Notes under the pieces: generated by a model | What the model was told of the DNA's origin: nothing | The model's input: only the letters and a program-made list of their open reading frames with translations | Database searches by the model: none | Made by a program: the position numbers and the translations under genes | Shown here: positions 19,501 to 26,800 of the stretch, piece after piece | How the letters are laid out: every line of letters begins with the position of its first letter | Numbering within the stretch: the first letter of the stretch is position 1 | NCBI GenBank assembly: GCA_023807065.1 | Contig: JAJJLU010000599.1 | Span: 1 to 27,964 of the forward strand | Length of the DNA: 27,964 bases | From: Isotricha intestinalis | Lineage: Eukaryota > Ciliophora > Litostomatea > Vestibuliferida > Isotrichidae | Reading direction: 5' to 3'

Positions 19501-19830
19501 GAAGATGGTTATATAAATATTTATATACAACCAAAATCAATTATAATCTGTTCTATATATGATCCTCTTTTTATTGGGGATATTATTCTTATTTCATATT
19601 CTCCTCTTCCTTCTTTTTTTGTTTATAATAATGAAAAAAAAGCTTTAAGATCTTATAGTATTAATGGGAGAAAATTACTAAATGAAGATAAAAAAATTGA
19701 AATTAAACACCCAAAAATTAGAAGAAATGTAGATTTTATAGAATTTTTACAAATGAATGATGAAAATAAATTCATTTATTTGAAACTTCCTTTTTTAGAA
19801 GAAATTAGTGAAGAAGAGATTTTTAAATAA
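13558..19830 (+). CDS. PH-BEACH-WD protein (LYST/neurobeachin/Lvs family)
   Basis: 2090 residues, shorter than LYST (about 3800) or NBEA (about 2950). Domains in order: a helical ARM-like N terminus; a ConA-like lectin fold at about 182-305 (FIETYFF... to ITELIFFSKFHGL); long helical repeats to about 1300; a PH-like domain at about 1310-1412 (QGFMINKGNRIIFIGFP... ELFTKDNKSYYFEF); an acidic linker; BEACH at about 1490-1790; and a degenerate WD40 region at about 1880-2085. BEACH marks are clear: Y1530-P-I-F-P-W1535, ELIPEFFYFPE near 1670, and W1742-V-N-L-I-F-G-Y-A-Q-K-G-E-Q-A1756, close to W..LIFG.KQ.G..A. BEACH proteins are cytosolic scaffolds for lysosome size, secretory granules, receptor traffic or autophagy. 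Which subfamily this is cannot be told by eye. The gene is intronless and head-to-head with the MROH1-like gene. Confidence 0.95.
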   Translation: MNIIFQENEKGIIIPLFKNSIQKKDVILFINFIYSSKITDIIPLLINIIKENFEIGQILLDIHNLYNIEKGLLNILIEKFILKKNDDKENKLLYDFFEFISNPFQIEKNIYNCIYRIIGKIFPDFKENVEKNMEIMSKCIDLLNIFYNKKLNTNFEIYDNFFYLYDNEIKTNIKKENNLKINNCIFIETYFFINQNNKNADSIIVKIKFSNESQLIIHLVNNIKIEISYIVSTKINYKIDNFCELKKWNNIQLKISNESNNKNALIIINNKENEIDLNKEINSITELIFFSKFHGLISPIIISENPLEKHDYFSKEFLSLLYKYDIKIDEPEEKGKIIFKKDKQQYINEKNNNNQNNISLILFLKNNSNENIKEIIPLINKEKNNIPNFYSFNDLNMKENIFLLGGTNNILPLFEIIKLAHKENINIDNVFHKISQLVMIIFNSENNIKEAYYSNTFEILSQFVLNFYKSGKFLTQISKILEGIINKNIFQDIIFYYFKDILLSNYFIFNLSSQGKQIYIKFISFLIRYKINAFDFLITIIEKNEINDEEFLNGVFFFFYQILNSEEHYKKINDLIIILENKDISLIVKQKMLKLLINLINIEVPKEMKSTFLSIQKKKIEKTLNPNEYIKLDEFDNLSKKKINVEFYRMNFINLMEKTLVNEIKIDNLEMEKNLEFKFNLISYLCDNKLISYFIEFSEINDPIIKLDLIYFFQIFICYYIQIYYKKNLSQKELINIHDINGKNYNDYVSKLKIFSILNENNNNNSDFNNKIFKTNLFEKIIHDFIDFVNIIIQFECNENEIKNLNNFGFEILLFLKNFFALIRNNNFLICYDEEFGKKKKIDFSNIYYSRYFIVTLISILHHIFLLKEKENHNLIIEIQKQIEYIILDIYFDGIKFGPICFLEILDQFDWYVYDHKEEITLDFINYFFQIFIKEIPPVIKTSSDINFFNEYINQLFNYKSFSLIDLYYRFYKSENKSKIIISILNSLKLQNLDYFFLNNFLLFFEILSNQPNNLSFYLNEYVSFIVFCFLLYENDINPYLSKSGKKYFFIGLVILSIKSIFLKIYSTKNIDDDFYLVISVLMKMIYNSLNQNPENKLYKYLEEKYGKNNTVLTYFKSFKSIFQKNNVTMTKKNAKNIVFSLKNEFLNLFRKTEFLKPNKYFKFQNILIKMSEKNKEIPLKKEDLKILDSMLDKFQIEKNYKQIKKNLFSWNNSYSDLNLFYSEKGKRHLCFKILNHYSEELSLPFLKPILNFKIFPLIEFNKFFDRGTKKQKIMENDFINEDFNILLEDLLDENKRINGEGNKKLIDFFQLKENNIYDCCLIKLETHIQGFMINKGNRIIFIGFPKEIDDLGNFYFDKEENCYGSFIKNRKLVYLKLKYKDIIYVYKKIYAFKDNALELFTKDNKSYYFEFNGNPKIINEKNEYSRSESMTSNDLFAKSQISDIEDNNQIYYNTMIRDKFFNYFCEFNPKSFVGQDIKNIRYYSKVKSDFYYDLDSIYHNFLKHLISKFEYLIRINLLSNRSFKDIHQYPIFPWILYDYDSNTKNLLNMKLRPLDIPIGIINEKLKESYEKSFNIQKDIFKKKYGDFDYNFSDFSVLQKGNININSIPTFFKNHYLNSNYVSYYMKRIFPFTIISKEIQGEILEFPERIFNNLNQTFLSSINVKGNAKELIPEFFYFPEIFRNINYLDLGTLEIKDSKTNLLKKRKIDDVILPLWCDNNPEKFISKLRELFEKNEIQINKWVNLIFGYAQKGEQALKIKNIYMPFCYQGVINLENISLEERDLYLKLFNVGVNPTQIFIKRLKEPNVSKTKIKKEKKNHLMNNNIINIIEQYINSKHFLNENDKYDEKRREKTIYDAKRLVEKLKNPNEKYIIQIYKNMIYVLYNFYSGEIFIINEWKNKNLFEIRNSEIKNLIVPSIFDNSEITAILIEKRFIFFGTRLGSIFIYNIKKNKINKIIHNHTKKICSIAYNSCLHIFIDSSEDGYINIYIQPKSIIICSIYDPLFIGDIILISYSPLPSFFVYNNEKKALRSYSINGRKLLNEDKKIEIKHPKIRRNVDFIEFLQMNDENKFIYLKLPFLEEISEEEIFK

Positions 19831-19884
19831 TATAAATTCAATTTATTAAATATTTTAATATTTTAATTAAAATTAACCTAATAA
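19831..19884. terminator. 54-bp shared 3' region between converging genes
   Basis: The stop codons of the BEACH gene (+) and the giant membrane-protein gene (-) lie 54 bases apart. Both 3' UTRs must be extremely short or overlap as antisense transcripts. The stretch is AT-rich with TAAATATTTTAATATTTTAA and no clear hairpin or poly(A) signal beyond background. Confidence 0.4.
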
Positions 19885-22800
19885 TTACAAGTTTGATGTA
19901 TTTACTTTTGGATTATTAATACTATTAGTATTAAAAGCTATTTCAGATATAAATGAAGTTGATATATCTGTAGGCCTTAAATTATATATTTCTTCTAATT
20001 CTTCAGAATTTTGTTCCATTTCTTTAACTTTTGAAAATAAATAATAAAAGAATCCTAAAACTATTAAAGCAAATAAACAAAAAATGATAATAAACACATA
20101 TATAAAAATTTTTTCTTCTAAACGATATTCATAAATATTATAGGAAATAAGCATTTCTTCTATATTATTATCATAAAAAAAAGCAACTATTGAACATCCA
20201 ATTAGTTTATTTGCTTCAAAATTAGATTTATAATTTTGAAAATTTTCAATTTTTTGAATTGAATATTTATGTTGATAACAAATTGAATGATTCGATAATA
20301 AAGATGAACTATTAATCCTTAATAAATATTTTTCATTAAAATTAAATTTTTCTTTTTTCTTTTCAATGTTACTGTATTTTAATTCTAATTTTCCATTTAA
20401 ATAATTTACAATAACATCTTGTCCTTTCAGAAAAACAAAATCATTTTTTTCAATTCCACTTTTTAAAGTATAATAATTTAATTCATTTGTTTGATTTAAA
20501 TTTGTAATTTCAAGATAAATATCTTTTTCTTCATTCTCTGATTGATATAAATATTTTCCAAATAATTCATTTTTTGTATCTTTATTATATATATATTTAG
20601 TATTATTTTTAAATGTAAATGTTAAATTAAATAAATTTTCAGAACATGTAGCAAATTCAAAAGCTTTTAAATCATAAAGTAATAATTCTGTTTTATTATT
20701 TTCATTATTCATTACTCCATAATAATAACTTCCTTTTGGAAAATAAATATAATTTTTTTCATTTGAATAACTTATAATATTAAATTCTATAGATGAAAAA
20801 TTATTGAAAAATTCACTTGAGTTTTCTGATTTATTTAATTCAATCATTATATAATTTCCTTTTGGAGATGATATATTATTTTGAAGAGATGAAATTATTA
20901 AAATATTTTCTAATTCAAAAATATCAATATTTAATTTTGATAATATATTAATATTATTATCTTTATTTTTTTCACACAAATAAGAACTGTAATTAAAATA
21001 TGATAAATTTAAAAATAAGTTATCAGAAAAATTAGGATTTTTAATTTTGAAATTGATTGTGAAAGAATTTATATCTTTTTTATCAATGATGAATTTAAAT
21101 GGAAAGATATATTTTTCTAAAAAAAATGTATTTTGATAGCCAAATGTAATATTATCAAATATGCTTATGTTATTTTCTTTTGTTAATATTATAGTAAATA
21201 AAAAAATTTGAGTATTAAAACTAGAAATTTTAAATTTTTTTTCTTTCATTTTTGGATTAAAAAAAAATATACCATTTAAAATCTTTTGAATTGAATCAGA
21301 TATTAATTTTCCAAATCCAAATCTTGAAACAATTTGATATTTATAATCACTATTATTATTATTTTTCATTAAATTTTGAATATTAATATTTTTTTCATTT
21401 TCTTCTGGAACAATTGAAAGAGTAATTTCTTGATTTAAATTAATTTCTATATCTTCAATATCTGGAATAACTTTTCCTAAATAAAATCTTATTGGATTGT
21501 TTAAATAAGTATTTAATAAAGTTACTTTAACAAAGAAAATCCAATTTTCTTCATCAGATATATATGATAAATAAGGAATATATGTTGAAATATTTTCAAT
21601 ATAATTATAATCAGTAATGTTTTCTAAAATATTTTTCAATGATTGGTCATTATTTTCTAATTTTAAAAAACTATATCCTAAAATTTTTTCTGTTAAATTC
21701 TTTTCTTCTGATACTGATAATATAACATTTCCTAAAATATTATTAATTGAATGGAAATAAAAATAACATTGTTTATTGTTTAATTGATTTTTTTCACAAG
21801 AAATTTTCCTAAATTCAGAAATTGGAAAAATATTCTCGTTCTTTGTGAATTGAGGTATAATTTTAAACATAAATTTCCCATCTATATATCTTTGAATTTT
21901 AACAGTAATTTCTTGATTTAAAAAGCTCCCTTCTTCTAATTTATATTCAAAATTTTCTATTCCATTAGGAAATATAAATTTATTATCTGAATTATTATAA
22001 TTTATACAGAATTTAACTCCTTTTGTTTGAATATTAAATATAAATCTTTTTATATCATAAATAATTTTTAATTTATAAATGATAATTGAATCATCGTTAA
22101 TAAATCCAACAACATCTTCATTTTCCTTAATTTTAATATAATTGTTAAAAGAACGAAAATAAAAAATTCCTTTAATAATTGATTTTATATCAAATGAAAC
22201 AAAATTAAAAAAAACAAAACAACCTTCAATACATTTGTTATTATTAGAAATAATTAAACTATTACTTTCTTCATTTAAATTTAAATCAGTTTCAATAAAT
22301 GTTATTGGATATGAACTTTGTTTTTCAAAATCTTTTTTTACAATAATCGAAGCTTTAATTTTTCCCCAATAATAACTTAATAAAGGGAAAAATTCAATAT
22401 TATCTTTCTCATTAATATCAGTATAAATGTATAAATTTTCTTTAAAAGTTTCAGTCATTAACATATTTTTAGATATAAAAAATGGAGTTTTTGAAATTGC
22501 TTTAAAATTTAAAGTAATTTTAGAATTTGTGTCATTTTTTTTATTAATGATTAAAGCATTTATTATACATATCATTGAAGGTTCACAATATTTTTGAATA
22601 TGATTTTTTAATTGAATATCTTTTTTATAAATTATTGTATATTTAAATCTTTTTGTTTGAATTGAAATAAAAATTTCATAAATTGAATTTTCTTCAGGTT
22701 CAACCTTTAAAATATATGAAAATGATAATTTTGGAATATATGTTATTGCCATTTGAGCTGTGAATGAATTAAAATTATCAAATTGTAAAGTCATTGGAAC

Positions 22801-23847
22801 ATTTTCTGAAAGTAATATATAAGGTTCTTTATTTAAATCCATTGAATAAATTTGATACAAACAAAAATTATTTCCAAAAGTTTTATTTTCTTTATTTATT
22901 GAAATAGTAAAATTAACATTTTTTTGATAATTAATCTCAGAATAAAAACTAGTATTAATTTCTTTATTATCAGTTGTATTTTTAATAGTTAATTCACAAT
23001 TTTGAGCTTTAATTGAAATTAATGTTTTTGAATTTTCCTCTTCAGATATATCAAAGTCTTCTTTAATAAAATTAATTATTTTAATGATATTTTCTTGAAT
23101 TTCTTCACTTACAACTAAATTATTATACATTATTTCATAATTAGAATCATTTTTATTCTCTAGAATTCTATATTCAAAAAAATACAAATTTGAAGGAGAA
23201 CTCAACAGAATTGAATTTTCTTTTTCTAAATAGTCTGAAATAATCAAAGAATTCCCTTTTAAAAGTATTTGATTATTATTACTAGTTTTTATATTTCCAC
23301 TCCCATAAATAAAAGTTACTTTAATTTCTATATCTTTATTAATTTGAGTAATTTTATAATTATTCTCGAGCCCCATTTGACCAGCAAATAATTTTAAATT
23401 AGGATTTAAAATAATTGAATTTACTTTTTTTTTTCCACTTAAATAAAATTCACATTTTACTTCTCCAAAACAATAAGAAACAACAAGTAAAGTATCTTCT
23501 ATTTCTTGAGAAGGAACTTCTTCTGGAAAAATATATGTTATATATTGTTTTCCTACTCTTATTGTATCTTGTAGTAAATTTTGATAATGTAATTGAAGAT
23601 AATTTGAATTATCTACAGTGCAATCATATGATTTACAAAAATATTTAAATAATTTTGGTTTTCCTGAAATTGGATATAAATCTATTTCAATAAATGTTTT
23701 ATCTTTTATTATTTCTAATTCTAAAGATTTAGTCGGTTCTATTGTGTATGTCTGAGTAAAATTATTGTATATAATTTTTGCTTTTTTTTGAGATAATGTT
23801 GAGAGAATAAAAGTAAAAAATAAAATAAGAAAAATAAAGAATTTCAT
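19885..23847 (-). CDS. Giant type I membrane protein with a 1200-residue ectodomain
   Basis: 1320 residues from the start I prefer. Translation could also begin 90 bases upstream (23937, 1350 residues), but Met31 begins MKFFIFLILFFTFILSTLSQ, a proper signal peptide, whereas the upstream extension would put a second hydrophobic segment before it. The ectodomain is mostly beta-strand-like, with many N-x-S/T sequons and scattered cysteine pairs (YFCKSYDCTV, YCFGEVKC, YCEPSMIC). Short themes recur, such as fYlgk/fYf blocks and SYY[WY]G, suggesting repeated beta-sandwich domains. One membrane helix near residues 1247-1271 (IYVFIIIFCLFALIVLGFF) precedes a 49-residue cytosolic tail with an acidic stretch and no kinase or cyclase domain. 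I recognise no family; long proteins of this design are common surface or lumenal proteins in ciliates. It is the last intact gene before the decayed right flank. Confidence 0.8.
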   Translation of the reverse strand: MKFFIFLILFFTFILSTLSQKKAKIIYNNFTQTYTIEPTKSLELEIIKDKTFIEIDLYPISGKPKLFKYFCKSYDCTVDNSNYLQLHYQNLLQDTIRVGKQYITYIFPEEVPSQEIEDTLLVVSYCFGEVKCEFYLSGKKKVNSIILNPNLKLFAGQMGLENNYKITQINKDIEIKVTFIYGSGNIKTSNNNQILLKGNSLIISDYLEKENSILLSSPSNLYFFEYRILENKNDSNYEIMYNNLVVSEEIQENIIKIINFIKEDFDISEEENSKTLISIKAQNCELTIKNTTDNKEINTSFYSEINYQKNVNFTISINKENKTFGNNFCLYQIYSMDLNKEPYILLSENVPMTLQFDNFNSFTAQMAITYIPKLSFSYILKVEPEENSIYEIFISIQTKRFKYTIIYKKDIQLKNHIQKYCEPSMICIINALIINKKNDTNSKITLNFKAISKTPFFISKNMLMTETFKENLYIYTDINEKDNIEFFPLLSYYWGKIKASIIVKKDFEKQSSYPITFIETDLNLNEESNSLIISNNNKCIEGCFVFFNFVSFDIKSIIKGIFYFRSFNNYIKIKENEDVVGFINDDSIIIYKLKIIYDIKRFIFNIQTKGVKFCINYNNSDNKFIFPNGIENFEYKLEEGSFLNQEITVKIQRYIDGKFMFKIIPQFTKNENIFPISEFRKISCEKNQLNNKQCYFYFHSINNILGNVILSVSEEKNLTEKILGYSFLKLENNDQSLKNILENITDYNYIENISTYIPYLSYISDEENWIFFVKVTLLNTYLNNPIRFYLGKVIPDIEDIEINLNQEITLSIVPEENEKNINIQNLMKNNNNSDYKYQIVSRFGFGKLISDSIQKILNGIFFFNPKMKEKKFKISSFNTQIFLFTIILTKENNISIFDNITFGYQNTFFLEKYIFPFKFIIDKKDINSFTINFKIKNPNFSDNLFLNLSYFNYSSYLCEKNKDNNINILSKLNIDIFELENILIISSLQNNISSPKGNYIMIELNKSENSSEFFNNFSSIEFNIISYSNEKNYIYFPKGSYYYGVMNNENNKTELLLYDLKAFEFATCSENLFNLTFTFKNNTKYIYNKDTKNELFGKYLYQSENEEKDIYLEITNLNQTNELNYYTLKSGIEKNDFVFLKGQDVIVNYLNGKLELKYSNIEKKKEKFNFNEKYLLRINSSSLLSNHSICYQHKYSIQKIENFQNYKSNFEANKLIGCSIVAFFYDNNIEEMLISYNIYEYRLEEKIFIYVFIIIFCLFALIVLGFFYYLFSKVKEMEQNSEELEEIYNLRPTDISTSFISEIAFNTNSINNPKVNTSNL

Positions 23848-24089
23848 TAAATCAATTTTTACTTCAAAATAAATATTTAATATTTTTATTATAAAATTAA
23901 AAAATATTATTAAAAATATATTACAAAAAATATTCATTATATGAGTTAAAAATCAATATTAGAAATACTCATAAATTATAAAAGGAAGAATATTCTTATT
24001 AAAAATATCTAATTATCTACAATATATCATTCAATAATAAGAGTCAATGGGTAGGAGATATACGGATAATATTAAAAATTTTTAGTAAT
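23848..24089. promoter_or_regulatory. Upstream region of the giant membrane-protein gene
   Basis: The first 90 bases (23848-23937) are open in frame with the gene but are more likely 5' UTR. Beyond 23938 the sequence becomes gene-free. It includes an unusually G-rich spot for this region (GAGTCAATGGGTAGGAGATATACGG, about 24041-24065) but no motif I can name. Confidence 0.3.
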
Positions 24090-24560
24090 TAGAAGATTAA
24101 ATTTTTTTAATTATTTTGTTCACACATTCATCAGGTAGTTTAATTATGATGGTATTTAATAAATAATATAGGAGAATATGAAACAAAAAATCGAATGGAT
24201 CCTTTTACAATAAATATACTCTTTTTATTTCTCTGATTTAGGTTTTTGCAACTATTTTGACTGATATTATAGATTTTCCAAAGAAATCTGGAAATTTCTA
24301 GAAATTCTTTACAAAGATTAATAAGTATTTATTTTAGATAATTTCTTGTTCCTTACTTTTATGATGTGCTCTCTGATATTTTTAATTATAAAGGAAAATT
24401 TGGATGTTGTTTAATATGTAATATTAATATCTACTATTATTTGCTTGGAATAGGTTTTATTTTTTCATTTTTGTAAATAACATAATTTTTACAAATTAAT
24501 TTGGAATTGTTTTTTTGGGAAAAATTTAGTTGATTTAAAAATACAATTAAATAATAATTA
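24090..24560 (+). other. Possible relict of a membrane-protein gene
   Basis: No intact frame, yet the stretch reads as hydrophobic protein with a few stops. In one + frame NNIGEYETKNRMDPFTINIL starts near 24165, interrupted by two TGA and a TAG, continuing IFQRNLEISRNSLQRLISIY and, after a TAA, FLVPYFYDVLSDIF and LLGIGFIFSFL. C and G are commoner here than in the flanks. Another frame also looks plausible, which shows how weak reading by eye is at this base content. Treat as a candidate relict of a polytopic membrane protein, family unknown. Confidence 0.3.
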
Positions 24561-25129
24561 TTTATTTTAATTATAAATTATTGAATGTAAAGTTTTTTAT
24601 TTTTAAGATTGATTTCATTTTTTTAAAAGGTTGGAAATTTTATATCATTATTTTTATAAACAATGATTATTATATAAAATTTAATTCAAAATAAATAGAA
24701 CCCTATATATAACAATTAAATATACAATGAAAATATTTAAATAATGTTTGAAAATGATTAAATAGTGATTAAAATTTACATATATAATTAGGGATTGTAA
24801 AATGAAAATAATAAAAATATATAATTGTATAACTAAAGAGATTCTATTATTTTTTAAGAGTTAAGTTCTGATATATGAGAAACAAATTTGAGAATCAAAA
24901 AGAAAAAAATTATTGAATTTTTGTATAATATAGCAATTGTTGATATATAATTAAAAGGAACTTTGATATATAATTATTAATAATTAACTTTTGAATTTTA
25001 ATTAAAATCTATTAAATTTAAATAAACTTATTATTTCTGTTTTTTATTTAAATTTAAAAATATGTAACTTTTATAATCATTGTAGAACTTTGTTTAAAAT
25101 TACATCCTAATAATAAAATAACTATTAAC
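24561..25129. other. AT-rich stretch without a supported gene
   Basis: No intact gene or RNA gene. One + frame from the ATG near 24802 (MKIIKIYNCITKEILLFFKS) reads like a short protein, with TAA and TGA falling where Gln and Trp would be plausible, but there is no motif or independent support. It may be part of the same decayed flank. Confidence 0.25.
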
Positions 25130-25432
25130 TTATTGATAAATAGCAATATTCCTATTAGAATAATTCCGTCTTTTATTATTCACATGAGGTTTACTTAATC
25201 AAATTTCATGTTGAGAAGTTTGTGGATAATCATATCTATTTTTTGGATTTTTTAGTCTTTCATTAACAAAATCCTCTAATTGGGTCATTTTTTAATTCAC
25301 CTTCTCTTTTAGATTATCTATTTATTGTATCTTATGATGTAAATGAATCAATTTAGATTCTATTTTTTAGAAAATGGAAATAAATTTTTCTTTTGTTTAT
25401 TTTTCCACAATTTTGAATTCATATTCAAATTT
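25130..25432 (-). pseudogene. Relict coiled-coil protein gene with Gln/Trp-type stop codons
   Basis: About 100 codons in one minus-strand frame read as a clear coiled-coil protein: FEYEFKIVEK, KIESKLIHLHHKIQ, IDNLKEKVN, MTQLEDFVNERLKNPKNRYD, YPQTSQHEI, LSKPHVNNKRRNYSNRN, ending IAIYQ and TAA at 25130-25132. Internal stops are TAA at 25397, 25367, 25322 and 25292 and TGA at 25199 (left-most base). Each is one C-to-T or G-to-A step from CAA (Gln) or TGG (Trp). In the last 77 codons G or C occupies first, second and third positions 28, 16 and 11 times, the order expected of real coding DNA in an AT-rich genome. An A-run at 25434-25441 shifts the frame upstream, where LQNQKPQIKK seems to continue it. 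A product with 4-5 internal stops is unlikely. The family is unknown. Confidence 0.55.
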
Positions 25433-25680
25433 ATTTTTTTTATTTGTGGTTTTTGATTTTGAAGTTTTTTAATAAAGAATAAAAATGAATAAATATTTTT
25501 CATTAGTCCTAAAAAATATTTTTCATAAATATTTTTATAATTAAAGTATTCAAATAATTATCTAAAATTTGAATTTAAAAATAAAATATATCCCCAAAAA
25601 TAAAAAATGCCATTAGGTACTTTTAATCAAAAAATAAAAGAATTTATTAAAAAATATTTGTCCTTTTAGAATAGTAATTC
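25433..25680 (-). pseudogene. Probable upstream continuation of the relict coiled-coil gene
   Basis: On the minus strand a second frame joins the downstream relict at the A-run 25434-25441. It reads DKYFLINSFIF, LKVPNGIFYFWGYILFLNSN, LFEYFNYKNIYEKYFLGLMK, with two TAA and one TGA placed as Gln and Trp would be. Glycine, proline and tryptophan occur as in folded protein. The + strand over 25607-25670 (MPLGTFNQKIKEFIKKYLSF) also looks coding, so the strand is not certain. Confidence 0.35.
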
Positions 25681-25923
25681 TATTATTTTCTTTGAAATAT
25701 AAACTATAATGAATTTTATAATATAATAAACAATTATCAAATGAAAAGTAAATATTGAATCTAAATATAATAAATTTAATATTAATTATTCTTTTTCAAT
25801 TTTTTTTAATAATTTATATGAATATTTTAAATCAATTTAATTAAACTTTTTTTAATATTAGATATTTGAAATTAACTTTTACATTTAAAATATTTTTTAT
25901 TTATAAAGAAAATATTTTTTCAT
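25681..25923. other. AT-rich stretch without a supported gene
   Basis: Nearly pure A/T with no frame on either strand that I can support. It separates two minus-strand coding relicts and may be the most worn part of the same old gene or plain intergenic DNA. Confidence 0.3.
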
Positions 25924-26225
25924 TTATATACATTTGTCTTCATAATCAGCAAGATCTCTTTTTTAATTTCTAATCGTTCTTTCATTTTTAATCAAAATTT
26001 TCTTTTTTCCATAAACTTGTTATTATGACATTCAATTTGTTTTTTTTTAATTTTTATCTTAAGTTTCTAAATATTTTTTTGTTATTTATTAATTTATGAA
26101 ATTAATATTCCTAGTTTTTTCTGATAATAATGAATTTAATGCTATTCATCCTTTTTTAAATTAAATGAAATTATAAAAATATTAATAATCGATTCCCTTG
26201 TGTTATATGAAGGAGAAAAATTGAT
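25924..26225 (-). pseudogene. Second relict coiled-coil segment, frameshifted in an A-run
   Basis: Minus strand, reading inward from about 26225: NFSPSYNTRESIINIFIISF, NLKKDE, then HYYQKKLGILIS, KLKIKIKKKQIECHNNKFME, KRKF, LKMKERLEIKK. Stops inside are TAG, TAA, TAA, TAA, TAG and TGA, again Gln/Trp-type. At the six-A run (T6 on +, 25959-25964) the frame slips; one more A would give KRDLADYEDKCI, ending at TAA 25924-25926. The peptide on both sides of that slip is strongly coiled-coil in character, which argues for an indel in a former gene. It may belong to the same gene as the relict at 25130-25432. No family assignment. Confidence 0.45.
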
Positions 26226-26460
26226 GATTATACTGAATAATTGTAGAAAAATCATATTTTAAATCTTTAGTTATTTCAACTCTTATTATATAAACCCTTT
26301 TAAATATTAAAGAAAAATTTAATTTTAAACATAATTTAAAATTATTAATTACCAACAATAATATAAATTTTCAAAATGAATATTTTGTATCAATCAGTAA
26401 ATAATTAAACATATTGTAATGTTGATATGAAAACTTGAAAAATCAAATGATGAGGAATCC

Positions 26461-26538
26461 CTAAAAAATCTGGACTTTGGACCACTATTCTAAATCAACT
26501 TCTTCCTCTTAATAATAGGATGGGTTTCCTCTTTTCAT
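26461..26538 (-). pseudogene. Short coding-like relict
   Basis: 26 codons on the minus strand beginning at an ATG: MKRGNPSYY, TAA, EEEVDLE, TAG, WSKVQIF, TAG. With the stops taken as former Gln codons it is a charged, folded-looking peptide, and the base content (AGAGGAAACCCATCC, GTGGTCCAAAGTCCAG) is far richer in G and C than its surroundings. It lies upstream of, and on the same strand as, the coiled-coil relicts, so it could be a 5' portion of the same decayed gene. Confidence 0.35.
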
Positions 26539-26582
26539 AAAAATAATTACTTATAATTATCTATTTAATCATAATTTCATTT

Positions 26583-26800
26583 ATGAGAATTCAAAAAGGC
26601 ATTTCTTTTTCAACAAGTAATATATAAAGTAATGATAATATTTCCAAAGAGGAATTAAATATATGTAAAAATAAAAATAAAAAAAAGATTATATAATTGA
26701 AAAACAAAAACAAATTTTCCATAAAAACAATTAGAAAAAATTAAAAGATGAATATATCATTTAATAATAATGATAAATATAATAATTTAATAAAAGGAAA
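26583..26800 (+). other. Weak coding-like stretch on the + strand
   Basis: From the ATG at 26583, MRIQKGISFSTSNI, TAA, SNDNISKEELNICKNKNKKK and, after another TAA, LKNKNKFSIKTIRKN. It is hydrophilic and lysine-rich, with TAA again at plausible Gln sites. The peptide is low complexity, so the reading may be chance. Confidence 0.22.

Noticed and set aside
23415..23648. 77-residue + frame opposite the giant membrane-protein gene
   Set aside because: Leu/Phe-rich shadow of the minus-strand gene, with no motif.
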